Positions 16,981 to 25,963 are shown, counted from the first letter of the stretch. The stretch is 64,000 bases of DNA from Streptomyces sp. 846.5 (GCF_004365705.1 NZ_SOBN01000002.1:310001-374000), one strand, 5' to 3'. Program-made: numbers and translations. Notes: a model not told the origin generated them from the sequence alone.

Positions 16981-16998
16981 CATACTCTAAGGAGTGTC

Positions 16999-18048
16999 AT
17001 GCAGTACATCAAGCTCGGCACGACCGGCCTCGACGTCTCCCCGATCGCGATCGGCGCGATGACCTACGGCGAGCCCGACCGCGGGCACCCGGTCTGGTCG
17101 AAGGGCGAACAGGACGCGCGACCGCTCATCAAGCACGCGGTGGAGGCGGGGATCAACTTCTTCGACACCGCGAACATGTACTCCAACGGTTCCAGCGAGG
17201 AGATCCTCGGCCGCGCGCTCAAGGACTTCGCCGACCGCGACGCCGTGGTGATCGCCACCAAGCTGCGTCATCCGATGCGGTTGGGACCCAACGGCCGGGG
17301 CCTGTCGCGCAAGGCGATCATGACCGAGATCGACCACTCGCTGCGCCGCCTCGGCACGGACTACATCGACCTCTACCAGATCCACCGCAACGACCACTCC
17401 ACGCCCTGGGAGGAGACCCTCGAAGCGCTCAGCGACCTGGTGAAGGCCGGCAAGGTCCGCTATCTGGGCGCCTCGTCCATGCACGCGTGGGAGTTCGCGA
17501 AGGCGCTGCACCTGCAGAAGCAGAACGGCTGGGCGCGGTTCGTGTCGATGCAGGACCACTACAACCTGCTCGCCCGCGAGGAGGAGCGCGAGATGATCCC
17601 GCTGTGCCTGGACGAGGGCGTCGGCACGGTCGTCTGGTCGCCGTTGGCCCGCGGCCGCCTCGCCCGCGCCTGGGACGACGCCCGCTCGACGGCGCGCTCC
17701 GAGACGGACGGCGCCTTCGCGGACCTGCTCTACTCCCCCGCCCAGGAGGCGGCCAACCGCGCGATCATCGACGCGGTCGGACAGGTCGCGGGCGCCCACG
17801 GCGTCAGCCGCGCCCAGGTCGCGCTCGCCTGGCTGCGCCGCCAGCCGGTCGTCACCGCACCGCTGGTCGGCGCCGGCTCGATCGGGCAGATCGACGAGGC
17901 GGTGGCCTCCCTCGATGTCGAACTGACCGACGATCAGGTGCGTGCCCTGGAGGCCCCCTACACCCCCCGTAACGACTGGCAGGGCGTCTCCGACGAAGCC
18001 GAGCTGGAGGCCATCCGCAGGCGCGTCCCGGGAATGGCCCTCGTATGA
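16999..18048 (+). CDS. aldo/keto reductase
   Basis: The 349-residue protein is an AKR with a TIM-barrel pattern: LGTTGLDVSPIAIGAMTYG at the N-terminus, catalytic Asp/Tyr in FFDTANMYSNG, Lys in VIATKLRHP, and His in YQIHRNDHST. A C-terminal NADPH-binding region is around VGAGSIGQIDEAVASL. Such enzymes reduce aldehydes and ketones, and the substrate is unknown. It is the first gene of a three-gene unit under the divergent TetR, overlaps the DUF998 gene by 4 bp (ATGA), and has TAAGGAG before ATG 16999. Confidence 0.92.
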   Translation: MQYIKLGTTGLDVSPIAIGAMTYGEPDRGHPVWSKGEQDARPLIKHAVEAGINFFDTANMYSNGSSEEILGRALKDFADRDAVVIATKLRHPMRLGPNGRGLSRKAIMTEIDHSLRRLGTDYIDLYQIHRNDHSTPWEETLEALSDLVKAGKVRYLGASSMHAWEFAKALHLQKQNGWARFVSMQDHYNLLAREEEREMIPLCLDEGVGTVVWSPLARGRLARAWDDARSTARSETDGAFADLLYSPAQEAANRAIIDAVGQVAGAHGVSRAQVALAWLRRQPVVTAPLVGAGSIGQIDEAVASLDVELTDDQVRALEAPYTPRNDWQGVSDEAELEAIRRRVPGMALV

Positions 18049-18767
18049 ACCCCATCGTCCGCACCGGCCCTGCTGCCCGCGCCGGAGCCCTCCTCATCCT
18101 CCTGGGCCCACTCGTGTCCTGGGTCGCCGAGCTCATCACCGCAGCCGCCTGGCAGGACCCGCCGTACTCGCCCCTGTACAACTGGGTCAGCCACCTCGGC
18201 CTGACCGGGCCGCCGCAGACCGCATTCGCACAGGTCGCCAACTCCCCCCTGGGCGCCGTCATGGACACCGGCTGGGTGGCCTACGGCACCCTCTTGATCG
18301 TCGGCGCGTCCCTCGTCTTCGACCCCCGCAAGGGCACCCGCCCGATCGTCATCCTGATCCTCGCCGTCCTCGCCGGCGCCGGGGTCTCGCTCGTCGGCAT
18401 CTTCCAGGGATCCAACGCCAACGTCAGCAACGGCCTGATCGCATTCCACACCTTCGGCGCGCAGGGCGTCATGCTGGCCGGCAACGTCATGGCGATCGCC
18501 GTCGGAGCCGGCGCTGCCCGCATCGGCCTCAGCAGGGGACGTTCGGTCGCGAGCATCGCGCTGGGCACCGTCGGACTGATCGCATTCCCCCTCTTCATGG
18601 CCGACGTGTTCACCGGCTGGATGTGGAACACCGGCATGTTCGAGCGCGCCGTGATCTACCCGATCATGATCGGCCACGTCCTCCTGGGAAGCAGCGTGGC
18701 CGCCGCCCAGCGGCATCATGCGCCGCACCCGCCGGCACCCCTTACTGCACGAGTCGTCGAGAGCTGA
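18045..18767 (+). CDS. DUF998 multi-span membrane protein
   Basis: The 240-residue protein has about six hydrophobic segments. It contains the features of DUF998 proteins: YSPLYNWVSHLG near residue 41, PLGAVMDTGWVAYG, GIFQGSN and FHTFGAQGVMLAGN. These are integral membrane proteins of unknown biochemical role, sometimes found with oxidoreductases. ATG 18045 overlaps the stop of the aldo-keto reductase gene. Confidence 0.8.
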   Translation: MNPIVRTGPAARAGALLILLGPLVSWVAELITAAAWQDPPYSPLYNWVSHLGLTGPPQTAFAQVANSPLGAVMDTGWVAYGTLLIVGASLVFDPRKGTRPIVILILAVLAGAGVSLVGIFQGSNANVSNGLIAFHTFGAQGVMLAGNVMAIAVGAGAARIGLSRGRSVASIALGTVGLIAFPLFMADVFTGWMWNTGMFERAVIYPIMIGHVLLGSSVAAAQRHHAPHPPAPLTARVVES

Positions 18768-18777
18768 GGAGAAACAG

Positions 18778-19800
18778 ATGACCCAGGTACTGGTCACCGG
18801 AGGAACCGGATTCATCGGGAACTGGTGCGTGACGGCACTGCTCGACGCCGGGCACACCGTCCGCACCACCGTCCGCGACCTGCAGCGCGAGCCGGCACTG
18901 CGCTCCTGGCTGCACGCCGCCACACCCTTCGACGACGACCGTCTCACGGTCGTACGCGCCGACCTCGAACACCCCGACGGCTGGAAAGCCGCCGTCGCCG
19001 ACTGCGAATTCGTCCTTCACGTCGCCTCGCCGACCCTGCGTCACACGCCGGCCAGCGACGACGAGATGGTGGTCCCGGCACGCGAAGGCGTCCTGCACGT
19101 GCTGCGCGCCGCCCGCGACGCCGGCGTCCGCCGGACCGTCCTGACCAGCGCCTTCGGTGCCATCGGGTTCGGGCACCCTCCGCGCTCGACCCCGTTCACC
19201 GAGGAGGACTGGACCAACGTCGACAGCGACATCCCGCCCTACCAGCGGTCCAAGACGCTCGCCGAACGCGCCGCCTGGCAGTTCGTCCAGGACGAAGGCG
19301 GTGGTATGGAACTGACAGCGGTTCATCCCGTGGGGGTCCTCGGGCCACTGCTCGGCCCGGACGACCCGCCATCGCTGCGTCTGGTGCGCAGAATGCTCGA
19401 GGGACGGGTTCCTGCGTGCCCTCCCTTCGGGATGGGCTTCGTCGATGTGCGCGACGTCGCGGACCTGCACCTGCGCGCGATGACCGATCCGGCAGCCGCC
19501 GGCGAACGCTTCCTGGCTGTCGCCGGGCACAGCCTGCGCGTCGTCGACATCGCACGCATCCTGCACGACCGCCTCGGTGAGCGCGCCGCGAAAGCCCCGA
19601 CCCGTGAACTGCCCGTGTGGCTCGCACGCGCACTGGGCACCGTGAACCCCGAAATGCGACTGCTCAGGCACCAGCTCGGCCGGGATCTCGACGCCACGAG
19701 CGCCAAGGCGGAGCACCTTCTCGGGTGGCGAGCACGTCCCATCCAGGACACCATCGCGGACACCGCCGAGAGTCTCCTCGGCCACGGCATCGGGACATGA
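18778..19800 (+). CDS. NAD-dependent epimerase/dehydratase family aldehyde reductase
   Basis: The 340-residue extended SDR has the Rossmann motif VTGGTGFIGNW at residues 6-16, HVASP near 82 and the Tyr/Lys pair in YQRSKTLAER. The tail has EHLLGWRARPIQDTI, as in dihydroflavonol-4-reductase/aldehyde-reductase relatives. It is the third gene of the TetR-linked unit, with GAGGAG just upstream of ATG 18778. It probably reduces a carbonyl with NADPH, like its neighbour. The pairing with an AKR suggests a shared detoxification or biosynthetic step. Confidence 0.88.
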   Translation: MTQVLVTGGTGFIGNWCVTALLDAGHTVRTTVRDLQREPALRSWLHAATPFDDDRLTVVRADLEHPDGWKAAVADCEFVLHVASPTLRHTPASDDEMVVPAREGVLHVLRAARDAGVRRTVLTSAFGAIGFGHPPRSTPFTEEDWTNVDSDIPPYQRSKTLAERAAWQFVQDEGGGMELTAVHPVGVLGPLLGPDDPPSLRLVRRMLEGRVPACPPFGMGFVDVRDVADLHLRAMTDPAAAGERFLAVAGHSLRVVDIARILHDRLGERAAKAPTRELPVWLARALGTVNPEMRLLRHQLGRDLDATSAKAEHLLGWRARPIQDTIADTAESLLGHGIGT

Positions 19801-19854
19801 CCGGCTCGTGACAGACAGGGGCGGCAGCCCTTCTCCCCGAAGATGAGTCGACCC

Positions 19855-20295
19855 CTACGAGCAGCTCGGGCCGTGGCTTCCGCTGTAGCAGGGCGTGTAG
19901 TACACGCTGGGGGTGGGTGCGGGCTTGGGGTGGGTGCGGTCGTAGCCGTGCTGGGCGGCGCCGAGCAGGGCCAGTAGCGTCAGGCCGGCGATGACCTGGG
20001 CCAGGGCGAGGAAGGGGGCGCGGAGCGCGGCTGCCAGGACGGCGAGGACCAGTGCGGCGATGAGCAGGCCTTGGGTCCAGGCGATGCGGGTGAGGGTGGA
20101 AGTGTCGGGGTTGGCGTCCGGGCCCTGAGCCCACTCCTCCATGCCGAGGGTGAACATGCGCCAGAGGTAGGCCAGGGCCTGCGCACCGAGCAGGGTCACG
20201 GCGAGCGCGATGTCGATGGCGAGGTTGACCCGGCCGCCCAGCGGCCAGCGTCGCTGGGCCGACGGGACGGAGGGCGGCGGGAGCGGGTAGGCCAT
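19855..20295 (-). CDS. small multi-span membrane protein
   Basis: The 146-residue protein has a Pro-rich cytoplasmic start, three or four membrane segments (NLAIDIALAVTLLGAQALAYL, then GLLIAALVLAVLAAAL, then VIAGLTLLALL) and a short outer tail with two cysteines (YTPCYSGSHGPSC). It resembles uncharacterised streptomycete membrane proteins (possibly DUF6234). The start at ATG 20295 avoids an unlikely N-terminal extension. No operon partner is evident. Confidence 0.6.
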   Translation of the reverse strand: MAYPLPPPSVPSAQRRWPLGGRVNLAIDIALAVTLLGAQALAYLWRMFTLGMEEWAQGPDANPDTSTLTRIAWTQGLLIAALVLAVLAAALRAPFLALAQVIAGLTLLALLGAAQHGYDRTHPKPAPTPSVYYTPCYSGSHGPSCS

Positions 20296-20459
20296 GCGCC
20301 TAGCTTCACCGAGATACTGCGGGGGCCGCATGAGTACGCATACTCAGGTGCATGGTGGTGTCTGCGAGCGAGACTTCGGCGCAACGTAGGCGAAGGATCA
20401 CTGGAGGCCCCGGGGCCTCGCCCCTCAGGGCTGACCGCAGCAGCGGTACCAGCCGGTGC

Positions 20460-21305
20460 TCAGGGCTTGAGCGCCACGCCGCCGTACATCCCGATCCGGT
20501 CGTCCCCGGCGAGGACGTGCTCGTCCGGCCGCCACCGCGACAGCATCACCAGGCCGGGGTCGACCGGCTCCAGGCCGTCGAAGAACGCGGCGATCTGCTT
20601 GCCGCTTCGCACGGCGGTCTTCACCGATGATCGGGCGTAGGACTTCGCCGTCGCGCGCACGCCCTCCGGGTCCAGGTCGGCGGTCACCTGCGACAGCACC
20701 AGCACACTGCCCGGGGCGACCGCGTCCATCAGGGTGCGCACCGCGCCGTAGGGGTCGTCCTCGTCGATGACGAAGTGCATCACCGCGACCAGCAGCACCG
20801 CGACGGGCCGGTCGAAGTCCAGGCGGCCGCGTACCTCGGGATCCTCCAGGATCTCCGCCGGACGGCGGACGTCTCCGGCAACGATCGTCGCGCCTGACGG
20901 CGCGGGCCCCTCGCCGTGAGCGCGGGCGTGCGCCAGGACTGTCGGATCGTTGTCGACGCCGACGATCCGCGCGTCGGGCCGCACCGACAGTGCGGTTACG
21001 GCGGTGCTGCCGGGGGCGGGCAGGCCGATGCCGATGTCCAGGAACTGATCCAGGCCGATCTCGGCCAGGTGCCGTACGGCGCGAGTCAGGAAAGCGCGGT
21101 TGACGCGGGCGAAGTCCCGGACCGGCATCGCCTCCAGGGCCTTCTCCGCGGCCGCGCGATCCGCCGGGAAGTGATCCTTGCCGCCGAGCAGATACGAGTA
21201 GATGCGCGCCGGCGTGGCCACGGTCGGGTCGATCGTCGGCGGCGTCACGTGCGGGGCGAACAGGTCGCCGTCCAACGGATCCGGGTCCGGCACGTCGTCC
21301 TCCAC
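20460..21305 (-). CDS. SAM-dependent methyltransferase, DUF574 type
   Basis: The 281-residue protein matches the large actinomycete family of S-adenosylmethionine-dependent methyltransferases (PF04672/DUF574). It has ATPARIYSYLLGGKDHFPADR at the N-terminus, the SAM-binding LDIGIGLPAPGSTAVTA, and VVGVDNDPTVLAHARA-like and VLLVAVMHFVIDEDDPY motifs. Substrates of this family are mostly unknown. It starts at GTG 21305 and stands alone. Confidence 0.88.
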   Translation of the reverse strand: MEDDVPDPDPLDGDLFAPHVTPPTIDPTVATPARIYSYLLGGKDHFPADRAAAEKALEAMPVRDFARVNRAFLTRAVRHLAEIGLDQFLDIGIGLPAPGSTAVTALSVRPDARIVGVDNDPTVLAHARAHGEGPAPSGATIVAGDVRRPAEILEDPEVRGRLDFDRPVAVLLVAVMHFVIDEDDPYGAVRTLMDAVAPGSVLVLSQVTADLDPEGVRATAKSYARSSVKTAVRSGKQIAAFFDGLEPVDPGLVMLSRWRPDEHVLAGDDRIGMYGGVALKP

Positions 21306-21480
21306 CCCGTCGACGTTCCTCCGACGGTCTGAGCGTAGCGCGAGGTCGACGCCGCCGACTCAGGGTTGGGAATCGCCGATGGCAGATCGGGCGTGATCCG
21401 GCCGCCGGAAAGGCCGCGTGCGACACCCCGGCTTTGACGGCGTCGCCGTGCGGGTAGGGGCAGGCACCAGGGGGTGGCGG

Positions 21481-22542
21481 ATGGCATGGGCGGCCAGTGC
21501 GGCAGCGGGGTCGGGCTCGGCCGGGGACGGCCTGGTCTACCTGCTGGCGTTCATCGGCGTGATGGGGTTGCTCGGCGCGTGGCTCGTCCACTCCGCACTG
21601 CACGATCCCGCGCTGCACCTTCCCGAGCAGCGCACCCCACGCCCGGTGGCCGTCCCACCCCCGCCGACCTGCCCGGTTCCCCCTGAGCGCCAAGCCTGGA
21701 TCGAGTCGTCGATGCTCTGGCTCGTCCAGGAGTTCGGACGCGCCGCAGCTCGACGTCAGGTGGCGTTGCCGACCCCGGACTTCTTCCCCGTCCCGTTCAC
21801 CGGAGCGAAACGCGAGATCAGGGCGCTGCTGGTGCGGGTCTGCGCGGTCATGAGGGTGGACCCGCTGTTCGTGTGGATGAACCTCTTCGACGGCTCGGAC
21901 CCCAAGACTTTGCGCAGTCGGGAGGACCAGCGGATCGCCATCGGTCGGTACAGGAAGATCTGGGAGTTCTCGATCATCTCGCTGGATCGAAAGGAGGCCG
22001 ACTCACCCGCCGGCCTCGCGGCAACCATCGCCCACGAGCTCGGGCACGTCCGGCTCATCGGCGAAGCACACCTCACGCCCGACCGCGAGGACCACGAACA
22101 GCTCACCGACCTGCTCACGGTCTACCTGGGCATGGGGATCTTCACCGCCAACGCCGCCCTGACGGTACGCTACCGGCCAACCGCTCCCGAGGACGGAACC
22201 GCGGCCACCGTGTCCGGGATCGGCAACTACATCCGCACCGCCGGCTACCTGTCTCAGCCCGACCTCGGCTACGCGCTGGCGTGCTACTGCCGGTTGCGCG
22301 GTGAGACCGAACCGGCCTGGGCGGCCCATCTGGACCCAAGGCCGCGCCGGACGCTCGCACAGGGACTGGCCTATCTCGCCCACGCCTCCGCCATCGGCGC
22401 CATCGGCGCCGGAACGGTGTTCCCGACAACCGGCGACTCCTCCCCCGGTGGCCCGGTTGCCCCTGCTCGCCAGGGCCCTCCCGCTGCAGACCGTGACCCT
22501 GCGGCCGGACGGCCGACTCGCCGTCGTGGTCGGCGACGATGA
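21481..22542 (+). CDS. HExxH zinc metallopeptidase-like membrane protein, 3' end frameshifted
   Basis: The product has one N-terminal membrane helix (GLVYLLAFIGVMGLLGAWLV) and a soluble domain carrying HELGH (AATIAHELGHVRL, about residue 182) and a downstream Glu/Asp-rich helix (EDHEQLTDLLTVYLGMG), a gluzincin-like zinc site. No precise family is recognised. I chose ATG 21481 with GGGGG upstream. After about position 22440 the third-position GC bias jumps to another frame, so the last 35 residues of this frame are probably not native. Confidence 0.65.
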   Translation: MAWAASAAAGSGSAGDGLVYLLAFIGVMGLLGAWLVHSALHDPALHLPEQRTPRPVAVPPPPTCPVPPERQAWIESSMLWLVQEFGRAAARRQVALPTPDFFPVPFTGAKREIRALLVRVCAVMRVDPLFVWMNLFDGSDPKTLRSREDQRIAIGRYRKIWEFSIISLDRKEADSPAGLAATIAHELGHVRLIGEAHLTPDREDHEQLTDLLTVYLGMGIFTANAALTVRYRPTAPEDGTAATVSGIGNYIRTAGYLSQPDLGYALACYCRLRGETEPAWAAHLDPRPRRTLAQGLAYLAHASAIGAIGAGTVFPTTGDSSPGGPVAPARQGPPAADRDPAAGRPTRRRGRRR

Positions 22543-22690
22543 CGCGGCCGTCTGCCTGCCCCGGGCTCCCGCCAGGGGGCGGGTTCCACGGCCTGCCCGA
22601 GACGACCCGCGACTGCCCCTGGGCGCCACCGTGGTCTCCTGCGGCACGCACCGGCCCGGCGGCGGTCCTGGGCGGACGCGACCAGCTTGA
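22448..22690 (+). pseudogene. displaced C-terminal coding segment after a frame switch
   Basis: In this frame codons end almost uniformly in G or C from 22448 to about 22560 and read LRPDGRLAVVVGDDDAAVCLP, while the frame of the preceding gene loses codon bias at the same point. Either the metallopeptidase gene is frameshifted near 22440, or a small overlapping ORF starts at GTG 22448. The bias fades again after 22565. The remaining 22691-22872 contains nothing I can support. Confidence 0.45.
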
Positions 22691-22872
22691 ACACCATCGC
22701 AAGGGCTTCGGGCGGTCGCCAGGAGTTGAGCATCCCCATGGGCGGGGCTGAAACCTGTTGAACTACGCGGAGGTTGATCTGTTCGAGGAATCCGCCGCTG
22801 GCGACTACGTCGCGCACGGGCTCTGGCCGAGGCGGATGTCGGCTTCGCTGCTGGAGCGGTCTGTGGCCGCGG

Positions 22873-23886
22873 TCATGTGGCGACGATCATGCGGCCGCGG
22901 TTGCCGCCGGTCTGCAGGGCGCTGAATGCCTCTGGGATGCGGTCGAAGCCGTTCAGGACGGTATGGATGCTGATCAGGCGGCCGTCACGGACGAGCTGGA
23001 TCGCCTCGCGTTCGAAGGCAGGGCGCAGATCCTCGTGCTCGGTGACGGTGAACCCGTACAGGGTGAGTTCCTGGTAGATCATGCGGAGGTAGTTTCTCGG
23101 ACCCGTGCCTTCGCCCCCGTACTGGGAGACCGCTCCGCAGAGCACAGCGCGGCCCCGTAGGCGGAGCATGTCGAGGGCTGCTTCGAGCTGGTCTCCACCT
23201 ACGTTGTCGAAGAACAGGTCGATGCCGTCCGGCGCCGCGGCGCGGAGGAGTTCGACGGTCGGCCCGTCGTGGTAGTCGACGGCCGCGTGTGCGCCCAACT
23301 CCTGGAGCAGGGCGACTTTCTGCGGGGATCCCGCGCTGGCGATCACCCGGGCTCCGTGCGCTGCGGCGAACTGCACGGCGCAGCTGCCGACGCCGCCCGC
23401 GGCGCCGGATACGTAGACCGTGTCCGTCTCGCGGACCTGTCCTACGTGCACCATGCCGACCCACGCCGTGAAGCCGACGTGGCCGAGCACCGTCAGGTGG
23501 CTCTCCAGCGGCAGGTCGGCGCGCTCGGCCGGGACACGGCGCAGCTGGTCCGCGTCCACGACGTCCATCTCCCGCCACGGAGACCAGGAGCGGACGGCCA
23601 GATCACCGGGGGCGAATGCGTCGCTGCGCGATTCCAGGACCTCCAGCACGGCGTCACTGCGGGGCACCGCGCCCAGCGCCATACCGGGACGGCCGGAGTT
23701 GGTGCGTTCACGCATTGCGTCGGCCATGCCGGCGTTCATTCCCAGGCGCCGCAGCGCGACCCGCACCTGGCCGTCGCTCAGCTCCGGCAGTGGGGCGGCC
23801 TCTGCGAGGACGAAGTCCTCGGGCCGCACGGTGCCCTGCGGGCGGCGTGCGACACGGACCTCTCGGATGACTGTTTGATCATTCAC
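22873..23886 (-). CDS. NADP-dependent MDR oxidoreductase (quinone/2-alkenal reductase type)
   Basis: The 337-residue zinc-free medium-chain reductase has VYVSGAAGGVGSCAVQFAAAHGARVIASAGS (about residues 157-187, cited here as the nucleotide-binding fold) and YHDGPTVELLRAAAPDGIDLFFDNVGGD, typical of the leukotriene-B4/curcumin reductase group. These reduce alpha,beta-unsaturated carbonyls. ATG 23886 overlaps the stop of a truncated SDR-type remnant by 4 bp, so the gene was once second in an operon whose first gene has decayed. Confidence 0.88.
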   Translation of the reverse strand: MNDQTVIREVRVARRPQGTVRPEDFVLAEAAPLPELSDGQVRVALRRLGMNAGMADAMRERTNSGRPGMALGAVPRSDAVLEVLESRSDAFAPGDLAVRSWSPWREMDVVDADQLRRVPAERADLPLESHLTVLGHVGFTAWVGMVHVGQVRETDTVYVSGAAGGVGSCAVQFAAAHGARVIASAGSPQKVALLQELGAHAAVDYHDGPTVELLRAAAPDGIDLFFDNVGGDQLEAALDMLRLRGRAVLCGAVSQYGGEGTGPRNYLRMIYQELTLYGFTVTEHEDLRPAFEREAIQLVRDGRLISIHTVLNGFDRIPEAFSALQTGGNRGRMIVAT

Positions 23887-24150
23887 TTCGGTCGACGTCC
23901 GACCGGCACGGTGACCGCGCCCAGCTCGATCAGGGCCTCCGCGGTCGCCACGATGGTGTCCCTGACGTCCAGGGGCTCCCAGCCGAGGACCGAACTGGCC
24001 TTCTTGTGGCTGATGTCGGGGATCCGGCCCTCCAGAACGGCGGCGTCCTTCAGCGCGGTATCGCTATGGTCGCGCCCGTGCTCGAGGACCGCGATCAGGT
24101 GAGCCGGGTGCTCGACCTCCTTTACGAGGGAATCCGCGCCCGGCCCTGAG
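23883..24150 (-). pseudogene. C-terminal remnant of an epimerase-type aldehyde reductase
   Basis: The minus frame reads VEHPAHLIAVLEHG, then LEGRIPDISHKKASSVLGWEP and LDVRDTIVATAEALIELG, and ends PVGRRPK. This is the last 80-90 residues of an extended SDR similar to the protein at 18778-19800. No upstream part with the Rossmann motif exists. The stop overlaps the ATG of the MDR gene (ATGA), preserving the old coupling. Confidence 0.65.
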
Positions 24151-24189
24151 CGGCATCGATGAAGACCGACACCTCTGTCCCGACGCGGT

Positions 24190-24480
24190 TCAAGCTATGA
24201 GCAGGCGGAGGCCGAGATCTGCCGCGTCGAGGTCGGCGAGATCGCTGTTGCGCTGGGCCCACCGGCCGGAGTCGAGGTCGTCACTGAGACTTCGTACGGC
24301 CCGCTGCTCAGCCTGCGGCCCGACCCTGGTCCACACCGACATGGCACGGCGCACGTGCTCCTCCAGATACGCCCCCGGCCGGCGCCAGTACGCCTCGAAC
24401 AGGCCGTCAGTGCAGTCCCACGGGATGGGCACCGGCTCAGCGCGGGCACCGATCGCCTCGGCCATCGCGGCAAGCGAGCC
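24190..24480 (-). pseudogene. C-terminal remnant of a SAM-dependent methyltransferase
   Basis: About 92 residues read PVPIPWDCTDGLFEAYWRRP, then HVRRAMSVWTRVGP, then GRWAQRNSDLADLDAADLGL. This matches the C-terminal end of actinomycete class I methyltransferases. The SAM-binding half is missing and the frame stops being meaningful at about 24480, next to a PucR fragment on the other strand. Confidence 0.6.
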
Positions 24481-24489
24481 AACCCGACC

Positions 24490-24678
24490 CAGGCCAAGGA
24501 CGTACTACACGTGCACGTCAACACTGTGGTCCAGCGCCTGGAACGGGTCCAGGCGCTGCTCGGCCCCGGCTGGTGCCTGCCCGACCATGCCCTGGAGCTC
24601 CAACTCGCGCTGCGCCTGCGCCGGCTGGCCGCCGCCAGCCGGTCGGTGCCGACGATACCGAACGGATCGGTACGGTAA
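24490..24678 (+). pseudogene. C-terminal HTH remnant of a PucR-family regulator
   Basis: The frame AKDVLHVHVNTVVQRLERVQ followed by LLGPGW and LELQLALRLRRLAAA is the PucR C-terminal helix-turn-helix (NTVxxRLxRxxxLLG). Only this domain remains. It begins where the methyltransferase remnant on the opposite strand ends and runs into the promoter of the next tetR gene. Confidence 0.65.
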
Positions 24679-24690
24679 AGGAGCTATCCT
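24656..24690 (+). promoter_or_regulatory. tetR promoter with operator (TACCGA-N5-TCGGTA) and leaderless -10
   Basis: TACCGA (24656-24661) and TCGGTA (24667-24672) are inverted around 5 bases. TATCCT at 24685-24690 is six bases before the ATG of the TetR gene. A 17-base copy of the operator lies at 26024-26040, before the reductase gene of the same pair. Confidence 0.7.
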
Positions 24691-24696
24691 GCGGGC

Positions 24697-25302
24697 ATGG
24701 ACGAGCCCAGGAGCGCGGGACGAAAGCGGTCGCCGGAGAAGGACGCGGCGATCCTGAAGGCGGCACTGGAACTGCTGGCGTCGCAGGGATACGTACGGAT
24801 GACGCTGGACCAGGTGGCTGCCGCAGCCGGAGTGAGCAAGTCCACGATCCATCTGCGCTGGAAGAGCAAGGACAATCTGGTGACCGCCGCGCTCGCATCG
24901 GCCCGCATGGCCGAGGGCGCGGCAGCGGGCGGCGACACCCGCTCCGAACTGGTCGCGATCCTCGAGGAGTTCGCCGACACAGTGGAGAGCGTCCGCGGCA
25001 TGGCGCTGATCGGCACCTGCCTGGCCGAGGAGGCCCACACCCCCGGACTGCTGGCGATGCTGCGCGAACGTACCGTACTGCCCCGGCGTGCCCTGCTGCG
25101 CTCGGCGCTTGAGCGGGCCCGCGACCGGGGCGAGGTCCGTCCGGACGCGGACCTCGAACCAGCTGTCTCCGCGCTGCTCGGCCCCTTCTACTCCGACTAC
25201 CTGGCCGGACGCGGCGGCAGGCCGCAGTGGGCGCGGGACGCCGTGGACCTGGTCCTCACCGGGCTGGGGCGACCCGGCGGGCGCCCTGGATGTGGAAGTT
25301 GA
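24697..25302 (+). CDS. TetR/AcrR-family transcriptional regulator
   Basis: The 201-residue protein has an N-terminal HTH (AAILKAALELLASQGYVRMTLDQ, then AAAAGVSKSTIHLRWKSKDNLV at about residues 40-61) and a TetR C-terminal domain (LRSALERARDRGEVRPDADLE). It starts at ATG 24697 without a Shine-Dalgarno, so it is probably leaderless. Its 3' end overlaps the convergent reductase gene by 47 bp. The matching operators in front of both genes indicate that it controls itself and that gene. Confidence 0.9.
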   Translation: MDEPRSAGRKRSPEKDAAILKAALELLASQGYVRMTLDQVAAAAGVSKSTIHLRWKSKDNLVTAALASARMAEGAAAGGDTRSELVAILEEFADTVESVRGMALIGTCLAEEAHTPGLLAMLRERTVLPRRALLRSALERARDRGEVRPDADLEPAVSALLGPFYSDYLAGRGGRPQWARDAVDLVLTGLGRPGGRPGCGS

Positions 25303-25963
25303 AGTCGGCGTGGCCGAGGCTGCCGTAGAGGCGCAGCCAGATCGGGAGCAGCATCTCGGTGCCGCGGGCGGTGCTGATGTCGCCGAGGTCCAGCACGCCG
25401 GCGGCGGGCCAGCCGAGGGAGACCAGCAGATCGGTGGCGGCCTTCTTGGCACCGTCGTCGTCGCCGGAGAGGAACACGTTGTGTTCGCCGGACACCTGGC
25501 TCGGGTTGACCATGATGTGCGCGCTCATGGTGTTGAGGGTCTTGACGACCTTGGCGTCCGGAAAGGCGCGCTGGATCTGCTCACCCAGGCTGTCGGTGTT
25601 CACCGGGTTCAGCGACGGGGGCATGCCGTGGGAGAAGTCGAGCGGGTTGGCGATGTCCAGCAGCAGTTTGCCGGCCAGGTTGTCCGCGCCCGCCAGTCGC
25701 AGCGCATCCAGGGCGCCGCCGCCGGAGGTGGCATTGACCAGGGCGTCGGCGGAGGCGGCGGCATCGGCGAAGGTGGCCAGCCGGATCCGCGGGTTGCCCT
25801 GGTGCCACTGGGCGAACGGCGGGGTGCCCATGGCGTCGGGCTCGGTGCGGGCCAGGGTGGCCTGCGGGTCGCGGGTGCCGATGGTGACCTCGTGGCCGAG
25901 GGAGGCGAGCTTGGCGGCGACGGTCCGGCCGACCGTGCCGGTGCCGAGAACAGCGAAACGCAT
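25256..25963 (-). CDS. F420-dependent NADP oxidoreductase-like (NAD(P)-binding) protein
   Basis: The 235-residue protein begins MRFAVLGTGTVGRTVAAKLASLGHEVTIGTRDP (residues 1-33), the dinucleotide fold of NADPH-dependent F420 reductase-like and ProC-like proteins. It continues with LLDIANPLDFSHGMPPSL, VVKTLNTMSAHIMVNP and FLSGDDDGAKKAA, which are characteristic of the group. Many members lack proven F420 activity. ATG 25963 is preceded by GAAGGA. It is convergent with, and probably repressed by, the TetR protein. Confidence 0.85.
   Translation of the reverse strand: MRFAVLGTGTVGRTVAAKLASLGHEVTIGTRDPQATLARTEPDAMGTPPFAQWHQGNPRIRLATFADAAASADALVNATSGGGALDALRLAGADNLAGKLLLDIANPLDFSHGMPPSLNPVNTDSLGEQIQRAFPDAKVVKTLNTMSAHIMVNPSQVSGEHNVFLSGDDDGAKKAATDLLVSLGWPAAGVLDLGDISTARGTEMLLPIWLRLYGSLGHADFNFHIQGARRVAPAR

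Noticed and set aside
16942-16998. Upstream start for the aldo-keto reductase (MESSPL repeats)
   Set aside because: The apparent MESS repeats are the palindromic operators read as codons. The protein family starts at MQYIKLG (16999), which has a Shine-Dalgarno.
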